A DNA stretch of 64,000 nucleotides, taken from assembly GCA_965220955.1 (NCBI GenBank), contig CBDCRK010000036.1:304333-368332 (forward strand), given 5' to 3'. How positions within the stretch are numbered: position 1 is the stretch's first letter; each line of letters opens with the position of its first letter. The translations under genes were made by a program, and so were the position numbers. The notes under the pieces are model-generated. The model saw only the letters and a program-made list of their open reading frames with translations. It searched no databases and was not told the DNA's origin. Shown one piece after another: positions 8,804 through 17,087 of the stretch. The DNA comes from CBDCRK01 sp965220955. Lineage in GTDB: Bacteria > Desulfobacterota > Binatia > Bin18 > CBDCRK01.

Positions 8804-9142
8804 CTAGTCTGTAAGATCGTATTGGTAAACAGCGTTCAGCCCCTTGGCTGCCTCCTGATTAAAGTTTTCCTTCATGCCGTTTCTTACCTGCTCAATTGTA
8901 GTAGCGTCTGAGCTTCCTGCGGCACGCTCACGAAAGAGACCTTGTAATTTTAGAGCCAGACCCATATCTCCCGCGATTTTCAGTTTGCCGCTCATAAAGG
9001 CCATCTGACCATTAAGTTTGCCGTTAATCATGTCAAGAAAATCTTGCTGTTTCATAGTAATGGTAATATTGGGAGAGGAATGCTTACCGTCCTTATCTTC
9101 AAGGGTCTCGTTGGCAATAATGACATGAAATTGTGCAGCCAT
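8804..9142 (-). CDS. SCP2 sterol-transfer domain protein with apparently permuted order
   Basis: 112 aa of the SCP2 lipid/sterol-binding family. The family's core is present: PNITITMKQQDFLDMINGKL, then GQMAFMSGKLKIAGDMGLAL and KLQGLF. What is odd is the order. The segment normally found first (helix plus EAAKGLNAVYQYDLT) is here at the C-terminus after a linker, and the protein begins at the strand that normally follows it (QFHVII). This looks like a circular permutation joined by a short linker. A good ribosome site (AAAGGAGAATC) precedes the ATG. Probably a soluble acyl-CoA or lipid carrier. Confidence 0.7.
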   Translation of the reverse strand: MAAQFHVIIANETLEDKDGKHSSPNITITMKQQDFLDMINGKLNGQMAFMSGKLKIAGDMGLALKLQGLFRERAAGSSDATTIEQVRNGMKENFNQEAAKGLNAVYQYDLTD

Positions 9143-9259
9143 ATCTGATTCTCCTTTCTATATCACAAGATGAACTGACCCTATCACAAACTTTCTCCTC
9201 TGGACAGAGGTTCTGCTGCTTGGGTAGTGGGGTTTATTGAGGCAAGGAACCCCCAGGTA

Positions 9260-10210
9260 TTATTTGGCGAAATGCGGGATTACCCGTTCACCAATGAGAC
9301 GGATCGATTCCAGCATTCGCCCCTGCTCGCGTACAATATGGCGAAAGAGAAAGTGGTTACACCCTAAGGTAGCGAATTTCTCAACATCGGCAATCATATC
9401 CTCTGGGCTACCAATAAACAGGCCAGTGCGCATTTCAGCGGTAAATCCCCGATAGGTTTCCAAGTAAGAATCCGTATGCTGTCTAGCTATATCATGATCC
9501 CAAGCTACGTAGATGTCCCGGCGGAGAGGGAACTCCGTGGTCTCAGCCTCCCGATCGTACTCCTGGAGCGCCCGCCGATAGAAGGCCATTCTTTCTTGCA
9601 ACACCGGAAACGACATCCACGGAGCAGGTATCCAGGCATCGCCCGCACGGGCGGCCCGTTTCAGAGGACGGTCAGCGTCACCGCCAATCCACACAGGTAA
9701 GGGATGTTGTAGAGGTTTGGGGTTGATGGTTACGTCGGCAAATTGGAAATACTTACCCTCGTATGAAACGTGGTCTTCTGCCCAAAGTCTGCGCATGATT
9801 TCCAGAGATTCCTCAAAGCGACCGGCTCGCTCCTTCCAAGGAATACCAAAAGCAGCATGTGCGTCCTGCTGTCCTCCCACTCCAGCCATGAGGGTGAAAC
9901 GACCGTTAGTAATAACGTCCAGAGTGGCAATTTGTTCGGCAAACAAAATTGGAGGAAAGAGCGGAGGCATAGAAAAAATGCCAATCTGCATCTCCCCTGA
10001 TAGGGCAGCAATACGGGCAATTGTGGGAATATGTTGGAAATAATGGTTTGTGGCTGTAATATGGTGATCCCCTACCCAGATGGAGTGAAACCCTACCTCC
10101 CTGGCTACCTCAACTCGCTCAAGCAGGTCGCGCAGGCACTGCCGTGGATCGGCAGTGAGTGGATGGGCAGTAGTAAGCGAGAGGCCAAAACGTACAGACG
10201 GCGTAGCCAT
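9260..10210 (-). CDS. LLM class flavin-dependent oxidoreductase
   Basis: About 316 aa, luciferase-like monooxygenase fold (TIM barrel binding FMN or F420). Family landmarks: FGLSLTTAHPL at the start, SIWVGDHHI, the DVITNGRFTLMAGVGG nucleotide-binding turn, AFGIPWKERAGRFEESL, and the PVWIGGDADRPLKRAA segment. The frame is open to 10228, but GGAGGG lies between that ATG and the ATG at 10210, so 10210 is the start. The substrate cannot be read from sequence. Confidence 0.85.
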   Translation of the reverse strand: MATPSVRFGLSLTTAHPLTADPRQCLRDLLERVEVAREVGFHSIWVGDHHITATNHYFQHIPTIARIAALSGEMQIGIFSMPPLFPPILFAEQIATLDVITNGRFTLMAGVGGQQDAHAAFGIPWKERAGRFEESLEIMRRLWAEDHVSYEGKYFQFADVTINPKPLQHPLPVWIGGDADRPLKRAARAGDAWIPAPWMSFPVLQERMAFYRRALQEYDREAETTEFPLRRDIYVAWDHDIARQHTDSYLETYRGFTAEMRTGLFIGSPEDMIADVEKFATLGCNHFLFRHIVREQGRMLESIRLIGERVIPHFAK

Positions 10211-10390
10211 AGGTTCCCTCCTTTCCATGGGAAATTCCTAACATACTTCTTTATCCTCCGCAAAGACTTTCACCCCACCCTTGCGTGCATGGCAGAGGCT
10301 GGCAATATTGTGAACGAGGCCCGCTATCTGACGTTTCGCTCCGATGTAGGCGCTAATGTGTAGGCACCAAAGAAGGGAGACATAGCCAAA

Positions 10391-10864
10391 ATGGAGAAAA
10401 GAATAAGAGTTGGGGGCTTAGCAGTGGTCGCTCTACTGCTGTTCTCTAGTGCCCTTATCCGGGTCAGGGCCGAGGAAATCCAACCGCCCACCCGTACTGA
10501 TCTGGAAAGGGTGGCAGACGAATCCATTGTCAACATTACTACCATCGGCCGTAAAACCGGCGAGTCCCACACACGTCCCATCTGGTTCGTATATGACCAG
10601 GGAAATATTTACCTGCAGGCGGGGGGAGAGAGAGAAGGCGGCACTGACTGGTATAAAAACCTACAGAAAAACCCCGAGGCAGAGCTGGCTATTGATACCC
10701 TCGTCTTCAAGGGTCAGGCTCATATAGTGGAGGACCAGACTGAAACAGAGCGTATTCACAATCTGTTTCGCAACAAATACCTGCGGGCCCGTATTGCTCA
10801 GACCTTTGGATCGTCTATTGGTCAGGGGAAAGTGATAGAAGTACACATGGAGCTAAAGCCATGA
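10391..10864 (+). CDS. Exported F420/FMN-binding nitroreductase-like (PNPOx fold) protein
   Basis: 157 aa. The body (NITTIGRKTGESHTRPIWFV, then GNIYLQAGG and DWYKNLQKNPEAEL) is the deazaflavin-dependent nitroreductase (Ddn-like) or PNPOx-type split barrel. Unusually for this family it begins with a hydrophobic signal-like segment (VGGLAVVALLLFSSALIRVRA), which suggests export or membrane anchoring. An AAGAAGGGAG site precedes the ATG. Which cofactor it uses is not visible. Confidence 0.65.
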   Translation: MEKRIRVGGLAVVALLLFSSALIRVRAEEIQPPTRTDLERVADESIVNITTIGRKTGESHTRPIWFVYDQGNIYLQAGGEREGGTDWYKNLQKNPEAELAIDTLVFKGQAHIVEDQTETERIHNLFRNKYLRARIAQTFGSSIGQGKVIEVHMELKP

Positions 10865-10870
10865 TGACCA

Positions 10871-10970
10871 GAGACAGTGAAGAGTTAAGAGTGACAAATA
10901 GGAATAAGGAGTCAAAAGTTAGTGAATTAGAATTCTTCGCTCTTAATTCTCTACTCTTAATTGTCCTGAC
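10871..10970. repeat. Imperfect inverted AT-rich repeat
   Basis: Short runs of GAGTTAAGAGTGA-type sequence on the left and CTCTTAATTCTCTACTCTTAA on the right form an imperfect inverted repeat between convergent genes. It could act as a terminator or be a small interspersed repeat. Confidence 0.35.
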
Positions 10971-10978
10971 AATGATCT

Positions 10979-12229
10979 TTAACGCAGCCTGGGAGAATAC
11001 TGATCCGGCCAACGGCTAACCGTATCTTTCTGTTCTGTCGCTATCCCCTTCTGGGTGCGCACAGTCAGGTCCCCACGGTCGGTTTCCACGCGCAGGCTCC
11101 GATAACCACCACCGGGATGGGTAGAGACATAGCCCAGACTGTACTGCTGGTGCAGCTCGGTAGAGATGGTGTCTACTGCAGTACTCAAGACCGCAGCGCT
11201 ACCGACTACATCAGCGGGGTTGAGGATGAAGTTCCTTCCACCAGTCTCTTCACTGAGCAGCTGTAAGGTGCGGGCGTCTACTCTTTCATTATCAGAACCG
11301 CGCAAGCGAACGGGCCAGCCAAGGGGACCGATGTCAAAAACCACTGCGGGTCCACCTCTGCCACGAGGATTACCAATGCCAATAGTATAAATGAGCACCC
11401 CCGCCATTCTAGCCGAGCCTACTACCCTCCCAAGGGAGGAGAAGCTGTTACTATCCATGCCATCGGTGATGACAAGGAGGGCCTTTTTCGTGTGCCTACC
11501 TTGCTTTACCCGGCGTAATCCCTCAAGCACTGCATCATAAAGGGCGGTTCCCCCACGAGCGCGTAACAGCGCTAGGGCTCTACTTAGTAGCAAGCGGCTG
11601 TCGGTAAAATCCTGGAGGAGTACCGGTTGATGGTTAAACCACAGCAAAAAGACATCATCTTCCAGATGAATGGAGCTGATAAAGAACCGAAGAGCCTCCA
11701 CCGCCCGGCCCAATTTGCGTGTCATGCTCCCGCTAGTATCGATTAGGAGGCCAAGGCTTACTGGCTCGTGTTGGCCCGTGTTAAAGTAGGTAATTTCTTG
11801 AGGGATCCCGTCTTCGTAGAGGGTAAAATCTTGCGGCCGCAATCCTGTCACATAGTTGCCGTTCTGGTCAGTAACGGTAATGGTAACGAGCTGAACGGGA
11901 GCGGGAGATTTCTGTTGCTCACGGGGAAAAGCCAACTCTTGTTGGGGAACCTCCGAAGACTCCTGTAGCTGAGGGGTAGGGGGAATTTCCAGTACTTGGG
12001 GGGCGGAAGGGGCAGAAGGCTGGGGAGCTGGCGCAATCTCAGTCTGTGGCTGTGACCTGTGCCCTTGCCAGCCGGACGTTTCCGTTGAGGTTTCCTGGGC
12101 AATGAGAACAAACGGGATAAAGAAAAAAAACAGTGAAGTCAGCATTATATAAAGAAGAGGTCTTCTTACAGCCACGGCTTTGCCCTCCCTTGGTCCAAAC
12201 ACAATAATCCCTTCTAGGAGGCGGAACAA
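10979..12229 (-). CDS. Exported von Willebrand factor A (VWA) domain protein
   Basis: Up to 416 aa. A signal or anchor segment (YIMLTSLFFFFIPFVLIAQ) is followed by a Pro/Gln-rich linker (about residues 45-110), a beta domain (VTVTDQNGNYVTGLRPQDFT), then a VWA domain starting with the MIDAS motif DTSGSM (about residue 165) and including the GGTALYDAV Thr and the VITDGMDSNS Asp. This architecture matches the VWFA-related proteins (TIGR03436 type). The role is probably adhesion or protein interaction outside the cytoplasm. The exact start is uncertain. Confidence 0.75.
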   Translation of the reverse strand: MFRLLEGIIVFGPREGKAVAVRRPLLYIMLTSLFFFFIPFVLIAQETSTETSGWQGHRSQPQTEIAPAPQPSAPSAPQVLEIPPTPQLQESSEVPQQELAFPREQQKSPAPVQLVTITVTDQNGNYVTGLRPQDFTLYEDGIPQEITYFNTGQHEPVSLGLLIDTSGSMTRKLGRAVEALRFFISSIHLEDDVFLLWFNHQPVLLQDFTDSRLLLSRALALLRARGGTALYDAVLEGLRRVKQGRHTKKALLVITDGMDSNSFSSLGRVVGSARMAGVLIYTIGIGNPRGRGGPAVVFDIGPLGWPVRLRGSDNERVDARTLQLLSEETGGRNFILNPADVVGSAAVLSTAVDTISTELHQQYSLGYVSTHPGGGYRSLRVETDRGDLTVRTQKGIATEQKDTVSRWPDQYSPRLR

Positions 12230-12420
12230 GAGGGCATTTTCTCATTCCCGTTTCCGTTATCAAACGGGTAGCTTTAAGGCATAGGTGGACCCGAGAGACA
12301 AATAGGGCCGTTTAATTCTTCGGTATCCACACCTTCGGAGCCCGTGAGACACTTTTGAAAAACTCGCAGCCCATGTACCTGATTCGGGTTATAGCATATA
12401 AAGAGTTAAAAGAGACCAGA

Positions 12421-12609
12421 ATGGAAACGATAGACGTAAAAGACTTGCCTGAGCCGCTTGCTCGCGCTGTCGAGGCGATGGTCAACGCCTTGCGCCAACA
12501 GCTGGCGAAGAAAAACGGCGAGAAAAAGCCGCCCGTTAAGCTTCCGGTCTGGAAAGGCAAAGCGCTGGGCGACCTCAGTCGAGACGAAATCTATGAGGAT
12601 GTCGTCTGA
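12421..12609 (+). CDS. Antitoxin of a PIN-domain toxin-antitoxin pair
   Basis: 62 aa if started at ATG 12421 (METIDVKDLPEPLARAVEAM). The peptide has a helical N-terminal half, then a K/P-rich stretch and a C-terminal WKGKALGDLSRDEIYEDVV tail of the type that wraps a VapC toxin. It overlaps the start of the downstream PIN gene by 11 bases, typical of such pairs. The antitoxin probably represses its own operon as well; that is family knowledge. Confidence 0.65.
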   Translation: METIDVKDLPEPLARAVEAMVNALRQQLAKKNGEKKPPVKLPVWKGKALGDLSRDEIYEDVV

Positions 12610-13048
12610 GCTGGCCCTGCTTGATACCAACGTACTGGTTGGGTCACTTTATGCCGATGACTATCGTTACCCCACCGCGCGGCCACTGCTGGACCAAGCG
12701 CAGAACGAAGACGCGGGGCTTTGCCTTGTGCCTCAAGTGTTGACTGAGTTCTACGCGGTGGTCACCAACCCCGATAGAGTTTCTGAAAAAAAGTCGTCCT
12801 CCGAGGCCCTAGAGGCCATCCGCTCCTTTTTAGCGCTCCCTGGCCTGACGCTCTTGCCCGTGCCGGTCGACGTTGTGGACCGTTTGGTTACTCTGCTTGA
12901 GCAACACCCTGTTGAGCGCCATCATGTCTTTGATGTCCAGCTAGTGGCGGCTATGCTGGGCAACGGCGTGAAGAAAATCTACACCTATAACGTACGCCAC
13001 TTTACCCGGTTTGCTGAGATTGAAGCTACCGAGCCGACCACGGCGTAG
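12599..13048 (+). CDS. PIN-domain ribonuclease toxin (VapC-like)
   Basis: 149 aa starting at ATG 12599. PIN acidic residues: D in ALLDTNVLVG, E in QVLTEFYAVV, D in HHVFDVQLVAAM and the final YTYNVRHF (Asn/Asp position). Such proteins cleave tRNA or other RNA when the antitoxin is lost. The longer frame that begins at 12458 overlaps the antitoxin in another frame and is not the start. Confidence 0.8.
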   Translation: MSSELALLDTNVLVGSLYADDYRYPTARPLLDQAQNEDAGLCLVPQVLTEFYAVVTNPDRVSEKKSSSEALEAIRSFLALPGLTLLPVPVDVVDRLVTLLEQHPVERHHVFDVQLVAAMLGNGVKKIYTYNVRHFTRFAEIEATEPTTA

Positions 13049-13126
13049 GGTAGGGCGAACCTACTTGACCCCTGTGGAGCACAAAAGGCAGCCGTCTATC
13101 TAATGCCGAGAAAAGGAGGAGACGTC

Positions 13127-13261
13127 ATGAAACTCTTGGCAATTGTGACCGCCCTTCTCGCTTCGATGCCGAGTCCTTCAGCCGCAAAGGGCAAAAAATC
13201 GGAGAGCGGATCCCAGATTTCTCGAATGGCGGCGCTATGGACTTTAGACAATGTACCCTAG
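13127..13261 (+). CDS. Small secreted-type peptide, 44 aa
   Basis: Very strong ribosome site AAAAGGAGGAGA (13111-13122) before ATG 13127. The peptide begins with a signal-like sequence (MKLLAIVTALLASMPSPSAA) followed by a short Lys/Ser-rich tail and a stop. Either a genuine small exported peptide or the truncated front of a larger secreted protein. I cannot tell which. Confidence 0.4.
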   Translation: MKLLAIVTALLASMPSPSAAKGKKSESGSQISRMAALWTLDNVP

Positions 13262-13270
13262 CCTGAGCTT

Positions 13271-13378
13271 ATGAAGTGCAAAGAGTGCGGAATGCGCTTT
13301 GACCCCGCGGCCCGTTCGGCAGCCTGGCCTTTTTTGTTTGGGTGGATTTGCATAGAACGCTACAGGAGCGAAAAATGA
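13271..13378 (+). CDS. Possible 35-aa Cys-containing peptide
   Basis: Short ORF (KCKECGMRFDPAAR, then a Trp/Phe-rich stretch) with a CxxC like half a zinc ribbon. No good ribosome site. Weak support, listed because it follows the 44-aa peptide by 9 bases. Confidence 0.2.
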   Translation: MKCKECGMRFDPAARSAAWPFLFGWICIERYRSEK

Positions 13379-13414
13379 GTAGTTCAATGAAAAAGGCGTG
13401 GGGAGTTTTCAGCT

Positions 13415-13876
13415 ATGCTCCAGCTGACGGATTTTGAGGCTGGTTTCATCCTGGGTCTGCTTGTAGGTGAGGGACATTTCGGAGGGGATCGCAAGCAACC
13501 ACAGGTGACGGTGAAGATGAACGTGCGGCATGAACACCTCCTCCGTTGGCTTTTAGAGACAGTTCCTGGGTCAAAACTCTATGGACCCTATCATCACGGG
13601 GGAAGGCGATATTACCAGTGGATGGCTAGAGGGAAAACACTTACAAACTCTCTTATCCCGCTTCTTGACTCCTTTCCTTTTGCTCAGCTTGATCCCCACG
13701 CATATGAACGTTATCAGCGAATGAAAGAAGTGTACGGCCTAGGGAGCAAGTACCCTGGTCGCAAAAGGATCGTTTTCAAGAAAGAATGGAAGGGTTACCA
13801 AAAGGGGCGTGAATATCTTTTTCCTGAATCCTTAGCAGATGACCTGATACAAGCTGGTTACGCTGAGCCTTTGTGA
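13415..13876 (+). CDS. Free-standing LAGLIDADG-type homing endonuclease-like protein
   Basis: 153 aa. One LAGLIDADG helix is visible at residues 7-20 (EAGFILGLLVGEGHF), and the following beta-rich segment (KQPQVTVKMNVRHEHLL..., KLYGPYHHGGRRYYQW) fits a DNA-binding half. A single motif suggests a homodimer. It is not inside an intron or intein. It sits next to a REP-type transposase, in a small mobile patch. Confidence 0.6.
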   Translation: MLQLTDFEAGFILGLLVGEGHFGGDRKQPQVTVKMNVRHEHLLRWLLETVPGSKLYGPYHHGGRRYYQWMARGKTLTNSLIPLLDSFPFAQLDPHAYERYQRMKEVYGLGSKYPGRKRIVFKKEWKGYQKGREYLFPESLADDLIQAGYAEPL

Positions 13877-13917
13877 AAGGAAATCTACCTTTTACTTCTC
13901 TTTTTGTCGCTTTCCAC

Positions 13918-14499
13918 CTAAAAGGCGAACTCTCGCCCTCCTCCTTTCCCCTGTCGTCTTATCCCTTCCCAAAAACTCTCTCCCCCCAAAACCATTTGTC
14001 CCTTCAGACCTTCCCATGGTGTTGCATACCCTCTCTGCAAGCCCTCCTCGAGGAATTCCCTATACCTCCTCCTCGATTTCCCTACATAACCCAACACCCC
14101 TTCGTACACCACCCAGGGACTTCTTCTGTCATACCACAGGTAGCCTGGCAAACTGCTCCACTTATACTTCTCCACATATCTCAGCTGTGCTCGATATCCC
14201 CTTCGCTCCATCTCCCCCACTCGCACCGGGTTCAGATGCACATACCGACTAAGCTCTAACAGGTAGCTCTCTGCTTCCACCAAGATCGCCTTGAACCGTC
14301 CCTGGTACAAATGCCCCACCCGCCCATGCCGCCGGTTGTAGTACCCGGTGTAGCTGACACTAAACCGCCGCAGCAATTCCGATAGATTCCCCTTTGGGGT
14401 CTCGACCACCAAGTGAAAATGATTCCACATGAGCACGTAGCCATGTAGTTTCACTGCGTAGATCTCCAAAGACCCGGCTAGCCTCTCCAAGAACGCCAA
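13918..14499 (-). CDS. REP-associated tyrosine transposase (Y1_Tnp/RAYT), N-terminally short
   Basis: 193 aa from a TTG. The HUH motif is intact (MWNHFHLVVE), followed by LSELLRRFSVSYTGYYNRRH and VGHLYQGRFKAILVE, with the catalytic Tyr region LELSRYVHLNPVRVG. The family normally has about 50 residues before this point, starting with a HVTSRGNE-like segment. Here the frame runs only a few codons further upstream to a stop, so the gene is probably truncated at its 5' end. Related REP-like hairpins occur at 54.1 and 55.1 kb. Confidence 0.75.
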   Translation of the reverse strand: MAFLERLAGSLEIYAVKLHGYVLMWNHFHLVVETPKGNLSELLRRFSVSYTGYYNRRHGRVGHLYQGRFKAILVEAESYLLELSRYVHLNPVRVGEMERRGYRAQLRYVEKYKWSSLPGYLWYDRRSPWVVYEGVLGYVGKSRRRYREFLEEGLQRGYATPWEGLKGQMVLGGESFWEGIRRQGKGGGREFAF

Positions 14500-14686
14500 T
14501 CTGACCCTATCTTCATGCTGGTTGACTTGGATGAGGGGGTTGAGCGGATGGGATGAAGTGCGTTATCGTTCTCCAAGAAGCTGGCCAATCATATCGGAGC
14601 CATCCGATGCTTCATCTATCACTACAACCTTATGAGAGCTGCAGCATTACATGGATAGCACCACCCCTTTTCGAAAGGAGGGTTTG

Positions 14687-15895
14687 ATGAAGACACAAGG
14701 AAATGAGCGTCAACAGCATTTCATTGAGCTGGCGGCCGCCCACGCGGAGGACTTCAAGCCCCGTGTGGCCCAACACGACCGGGAGAACACTTTTCCCTTT
14801 GAGAATGTTGAGGCGATGAAGGCCTCAGGCTACACAAGCATGACCGTTCCGGCAGAATTAGGCGGGGGTGGCGTCAACGTCCTGGACTTTGCCCTGGCCC
14901 AGGAGCGGCTAGCCCAGGGGGATGGCCCGATGGCCGTCGCTGTCAACATGCACTTGCTGATTGTGGGAATATTTGCTGACCTCTGGAGGTTAGGCGATGA
15001 GAGTTGGCGCCCGTTCCTGGAATCCATCGCCCGCGACCGACTGATCTTGGCTGGGGGCCTCAATGATCCCCGGATAAGCAGCTCCATCGGCTTGGGCGGG
15101 ACCGTTGACACAACCCGGCTCGCCGAAAAGGTGGACGGCGGCTACCGGATCAGCGGCCGTTCGGGCTTTGGCACCATGAGTGCCTGCGCCGATTTTCTTA
15201 TCCAGACCGCCCATTATGACCATCCGCAGCAAGGCCCCAAGTGCCTGGCCCTTATTGTGCCCACCAAGACCCAGGGCATTACAATCCAGACCAACTGGGA
15301 TACCCTGAGCATTCGGTCTTCGGCCAGTAACGATATCGTGTGGGAGAATGTCTTTGTGCCGGAGAAGGACGTCACGGTCCGCCCGGCCCGAATTCTGGAT
15401 GCCTTTGGTCATCTCCTGACATCCTGGTTTACCCCGTCTATAGGAGCCTGCTACCTGGGTATTGCGCAGGCCGCCCGGGACTATGCGCTCAACTGGGCGA
15501 GCCAACGGCAGCAGGTGCCCTTTGAGCGTCCGATGAGCCACTATCCCCACAACCAATTCTTGGCCGCCGAAATGGAGATTGGGCTGCGAGCTGCGTGGGC
15601 CCTGGTCGTGCATACTGCCAACGTGCTGGATGAGCCAGTCGTACGGGCCGATCCCCCGCTCATGGATGTCATTGCCTGTCACCAGTTTGGGCTGGAGACC
15701 GCCGCGAGTGTGGTGGAGAAAGCGACGCGCATAGTTGGGGGAGCGGGCCTCTTTCGCTCGAGCCCACTCGAACAGATGTTTAGGGACTCGCGGGCAGCCC
15801 TCCTCCACCATCCCTTCGGAGGGTATGACGGGCGCAGTTGGTTGGGGAAGTTGGCCTTTGGCATCCCGCCGGACACTCTGCCCCGGTGGGTGTAA
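14687..15895 (+). CDS. Acyl-CoA dehydrogenase family protein
   Basis: About 402 aa, FAD-dependent alpha-beta oxidation of an acyl-CoA. It shows the N-terminal helical domain, the GYTSMTVPAELGGGGVNVLD segment, a middle beta domain (YRISGRSGFGTMSACADFLI), and the C-terminal four-helix bundle ending in RIVGGAGLFRSSPLEQMFRD, which carries the FAD-binding Arg-Asp. The catalytic base is not obvious. The start is ATG 14687, since AAAGGAGGG lies directly upstream; the ATG at 14651 has none. The long antisense frame over this gene is a shadow. Confidence 0.85.
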   Translation: MKTQGNERQQHFIELAAAHAEDFKPRVAQHDRENTFPFENVEAMKASGYTSMTVPAELGGGGVNVLDFALAQERLAQGDGPMAVAVNMHLLIVGIFADLWRLGDESWRPFLESIARDRLILAGGLNDPRISSSIGLGGTVDTTRLAEKVDGGYRISGRSGFGTMSACADFLIQTAHYDHPQQGPKCLALIVPTKTQGITIQTNWDTLSIRSSASNDIVWENVFVPEKDVTVRPARILDAFGHLLTSWFTPSIGACYLGIAQAARDYALNWASQRQQVPFERPMSHYPHNQFLAAEMEIGLRAAWALVVHTANVLDEPVVRADPPLMDVIACHQFGLETAASVVEKATRIVGGAGLFRSSPLEQMFRDSRAALLHHPFGGYDGRSWLGKLAFGIPPDTLPRWV

Positions 15896-16173
15896 TATTT
15901 CAGACCGCGCTTCTTCGGAGAGAGTTAAACTCGAACGTTGTTCACTGCTAACCCTTGCGTGGAGCGAGTCACCGACTCTGCGCTTAACCGGGGTTACAGT
16001 ACGAAAGGGGTAGCCGTTCTTAGCGGAACATTTTTCCCCAATAGGGCTGTAACCCAACCCCTTATTCCGCCTTCTCGAGGCGTTGTGCAAAAACCCCAGC
16101 ATGCGGTAGCGTACCGCTCGGCCCAGCAAGATTGCTAACGGTAGTTTATTCTCATGTGGATCCTGTAACACCT
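15896..16173. other. Intergenic, nothing recognised
   Basis: No gene-like ORF with a ribosome site. I see no clear hairpin or repeat. Confidence 0.3.
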
Positions 16174-16590
16174 CTACTGCTGAGGCATCTTGGGGAATTT
16201 GGGCAGATCTGGGTTCATGTAGTCCCATGGCTGGGCACTATCAGTATATATGTCCATGCTCGGCTGATGCCAACTCGGATCATCCAAACTACCCGCACGG
16301 ATGCCAATAAAGTCGGGTCTAGCGGGGGATTGACCAAATAGGGGAGAACCGCACTCGGGGCAGAACCCCCGCCTAACCGTATTGCCGCTGTCGGCCTTGA
16401 ACTCGTAGTATTTAGGTTGGCCTTGGGTTAGCTTGAAAGCGTCTTTGGGCACGGCCAGATTGGAGGCGTAGGCGCTGCCGCTGGCCCGTTGACAACTACG
16501 GCAATGACAGTTGAGAGATCTGAAGGGATCAGCCGAACATTCATAGCGGATGGCGCCACAGGCGCAGCCTCCAGTAAAGGGTGCAGGCAT
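16174..16590 (-). CDS. GFA/CENP-V family zinc protein
   Basis: 138 aa. Zinc-binding cysteines in the family pattern: GGCACGAIRYEC (CxC), LNCHCRSCQRASG (CxCxxC) and FCPECGSPLF (CxxC). The family includes glutathione-dependent formaldehyde-activating enzyme-like proteins, but most members have no proven activity. AAAGGAGC precedes the ATG. Confidence 0.85.
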   Translation of the reverse strand: MPAPFTGGCACGAIRYECSADPFRSLNCHCRSCQRASGSAYASNLAVPKDAFKLTQGQPKYYEFKADSGNTVRRGFCPECGSPLFGQSPARPDFIGIRAGSLDDPSWHQPSMDIYTDSAQPWDYMNPDLPKFPKMPQQ

Positions 16591-16664
16591 AAGATAGCTC
16601 CTTTCTTTCCCGTCGCCATACCATCTCGCCCTGCGACAAGGTCGAGCAGTAGGGTTGTGAAGCC

Positions 16665-16873
16665 ATGATGGCTATAATCCAACACTTCGATCCCAAGCGG
16701 GCCTACCCCGTTTGCCTCGATGGCAAACGCGCTTGTCCCCCGGAAGACTGTGGCGGCACATGGCTATCCTCCATATTCTCAAGAGTCGCTCCCACCCCGA
16801 GAAACGCATGGTGCACGAATGGATCGAGGGGTTCGGCTCGACTTCCAATATCCGGTATAGAAATGAGTAGGAC
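16665..16873 (+). pseudogene. Frameshifted fragment of a plasmid pRiA4b ORF-3 family protein
   Basis: The first frame gives DPKRAYPVCLDGKRACPPED then CGG, the hallmark of the pRiA4b ORF-3-like family. After a frame change near 16760 the next frame gives AILHILKSRSHPEKRMVHEW and IEGFG, matching the family's following HPEHEEMLEWxGG-like segment. The N-terminal two-thirds is missing. Clearly a decayed remnant. Confidence 0.6.
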
Positions 16874-17087
16874 ACACGTCACTTACCGCTATTTATCTCA
16901 TTGGTCGATTCGCCTGGGTTCGTCGAGCTGTGACTCAATGGCTGAAGCTAAGCGGTACAGGTCGAAGGTGCTTACCTTATTCAACTCCTGCAACAGTGTC
17001 ATTCATATCCCTACGCCTGTACAATTAACCCCAACCCGCGAGGCCTAAAGCAAGCCCTCAGCCAACAGGTAATCCCTTCCAAGGGCG
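16874..17087. other. Intergenic, nothing recognised
   Basis: No supported gene or repeat. Confidence 0.3.

Noticed and set aside
14990..16228. 412-codon minus-strand frame across the acyl-CoA dehydrogenase gene
   Set aside because: It is antisense to a clearly recognised enzyme, has no family motifs and no ribosome site; composition alone keeps the frame open.
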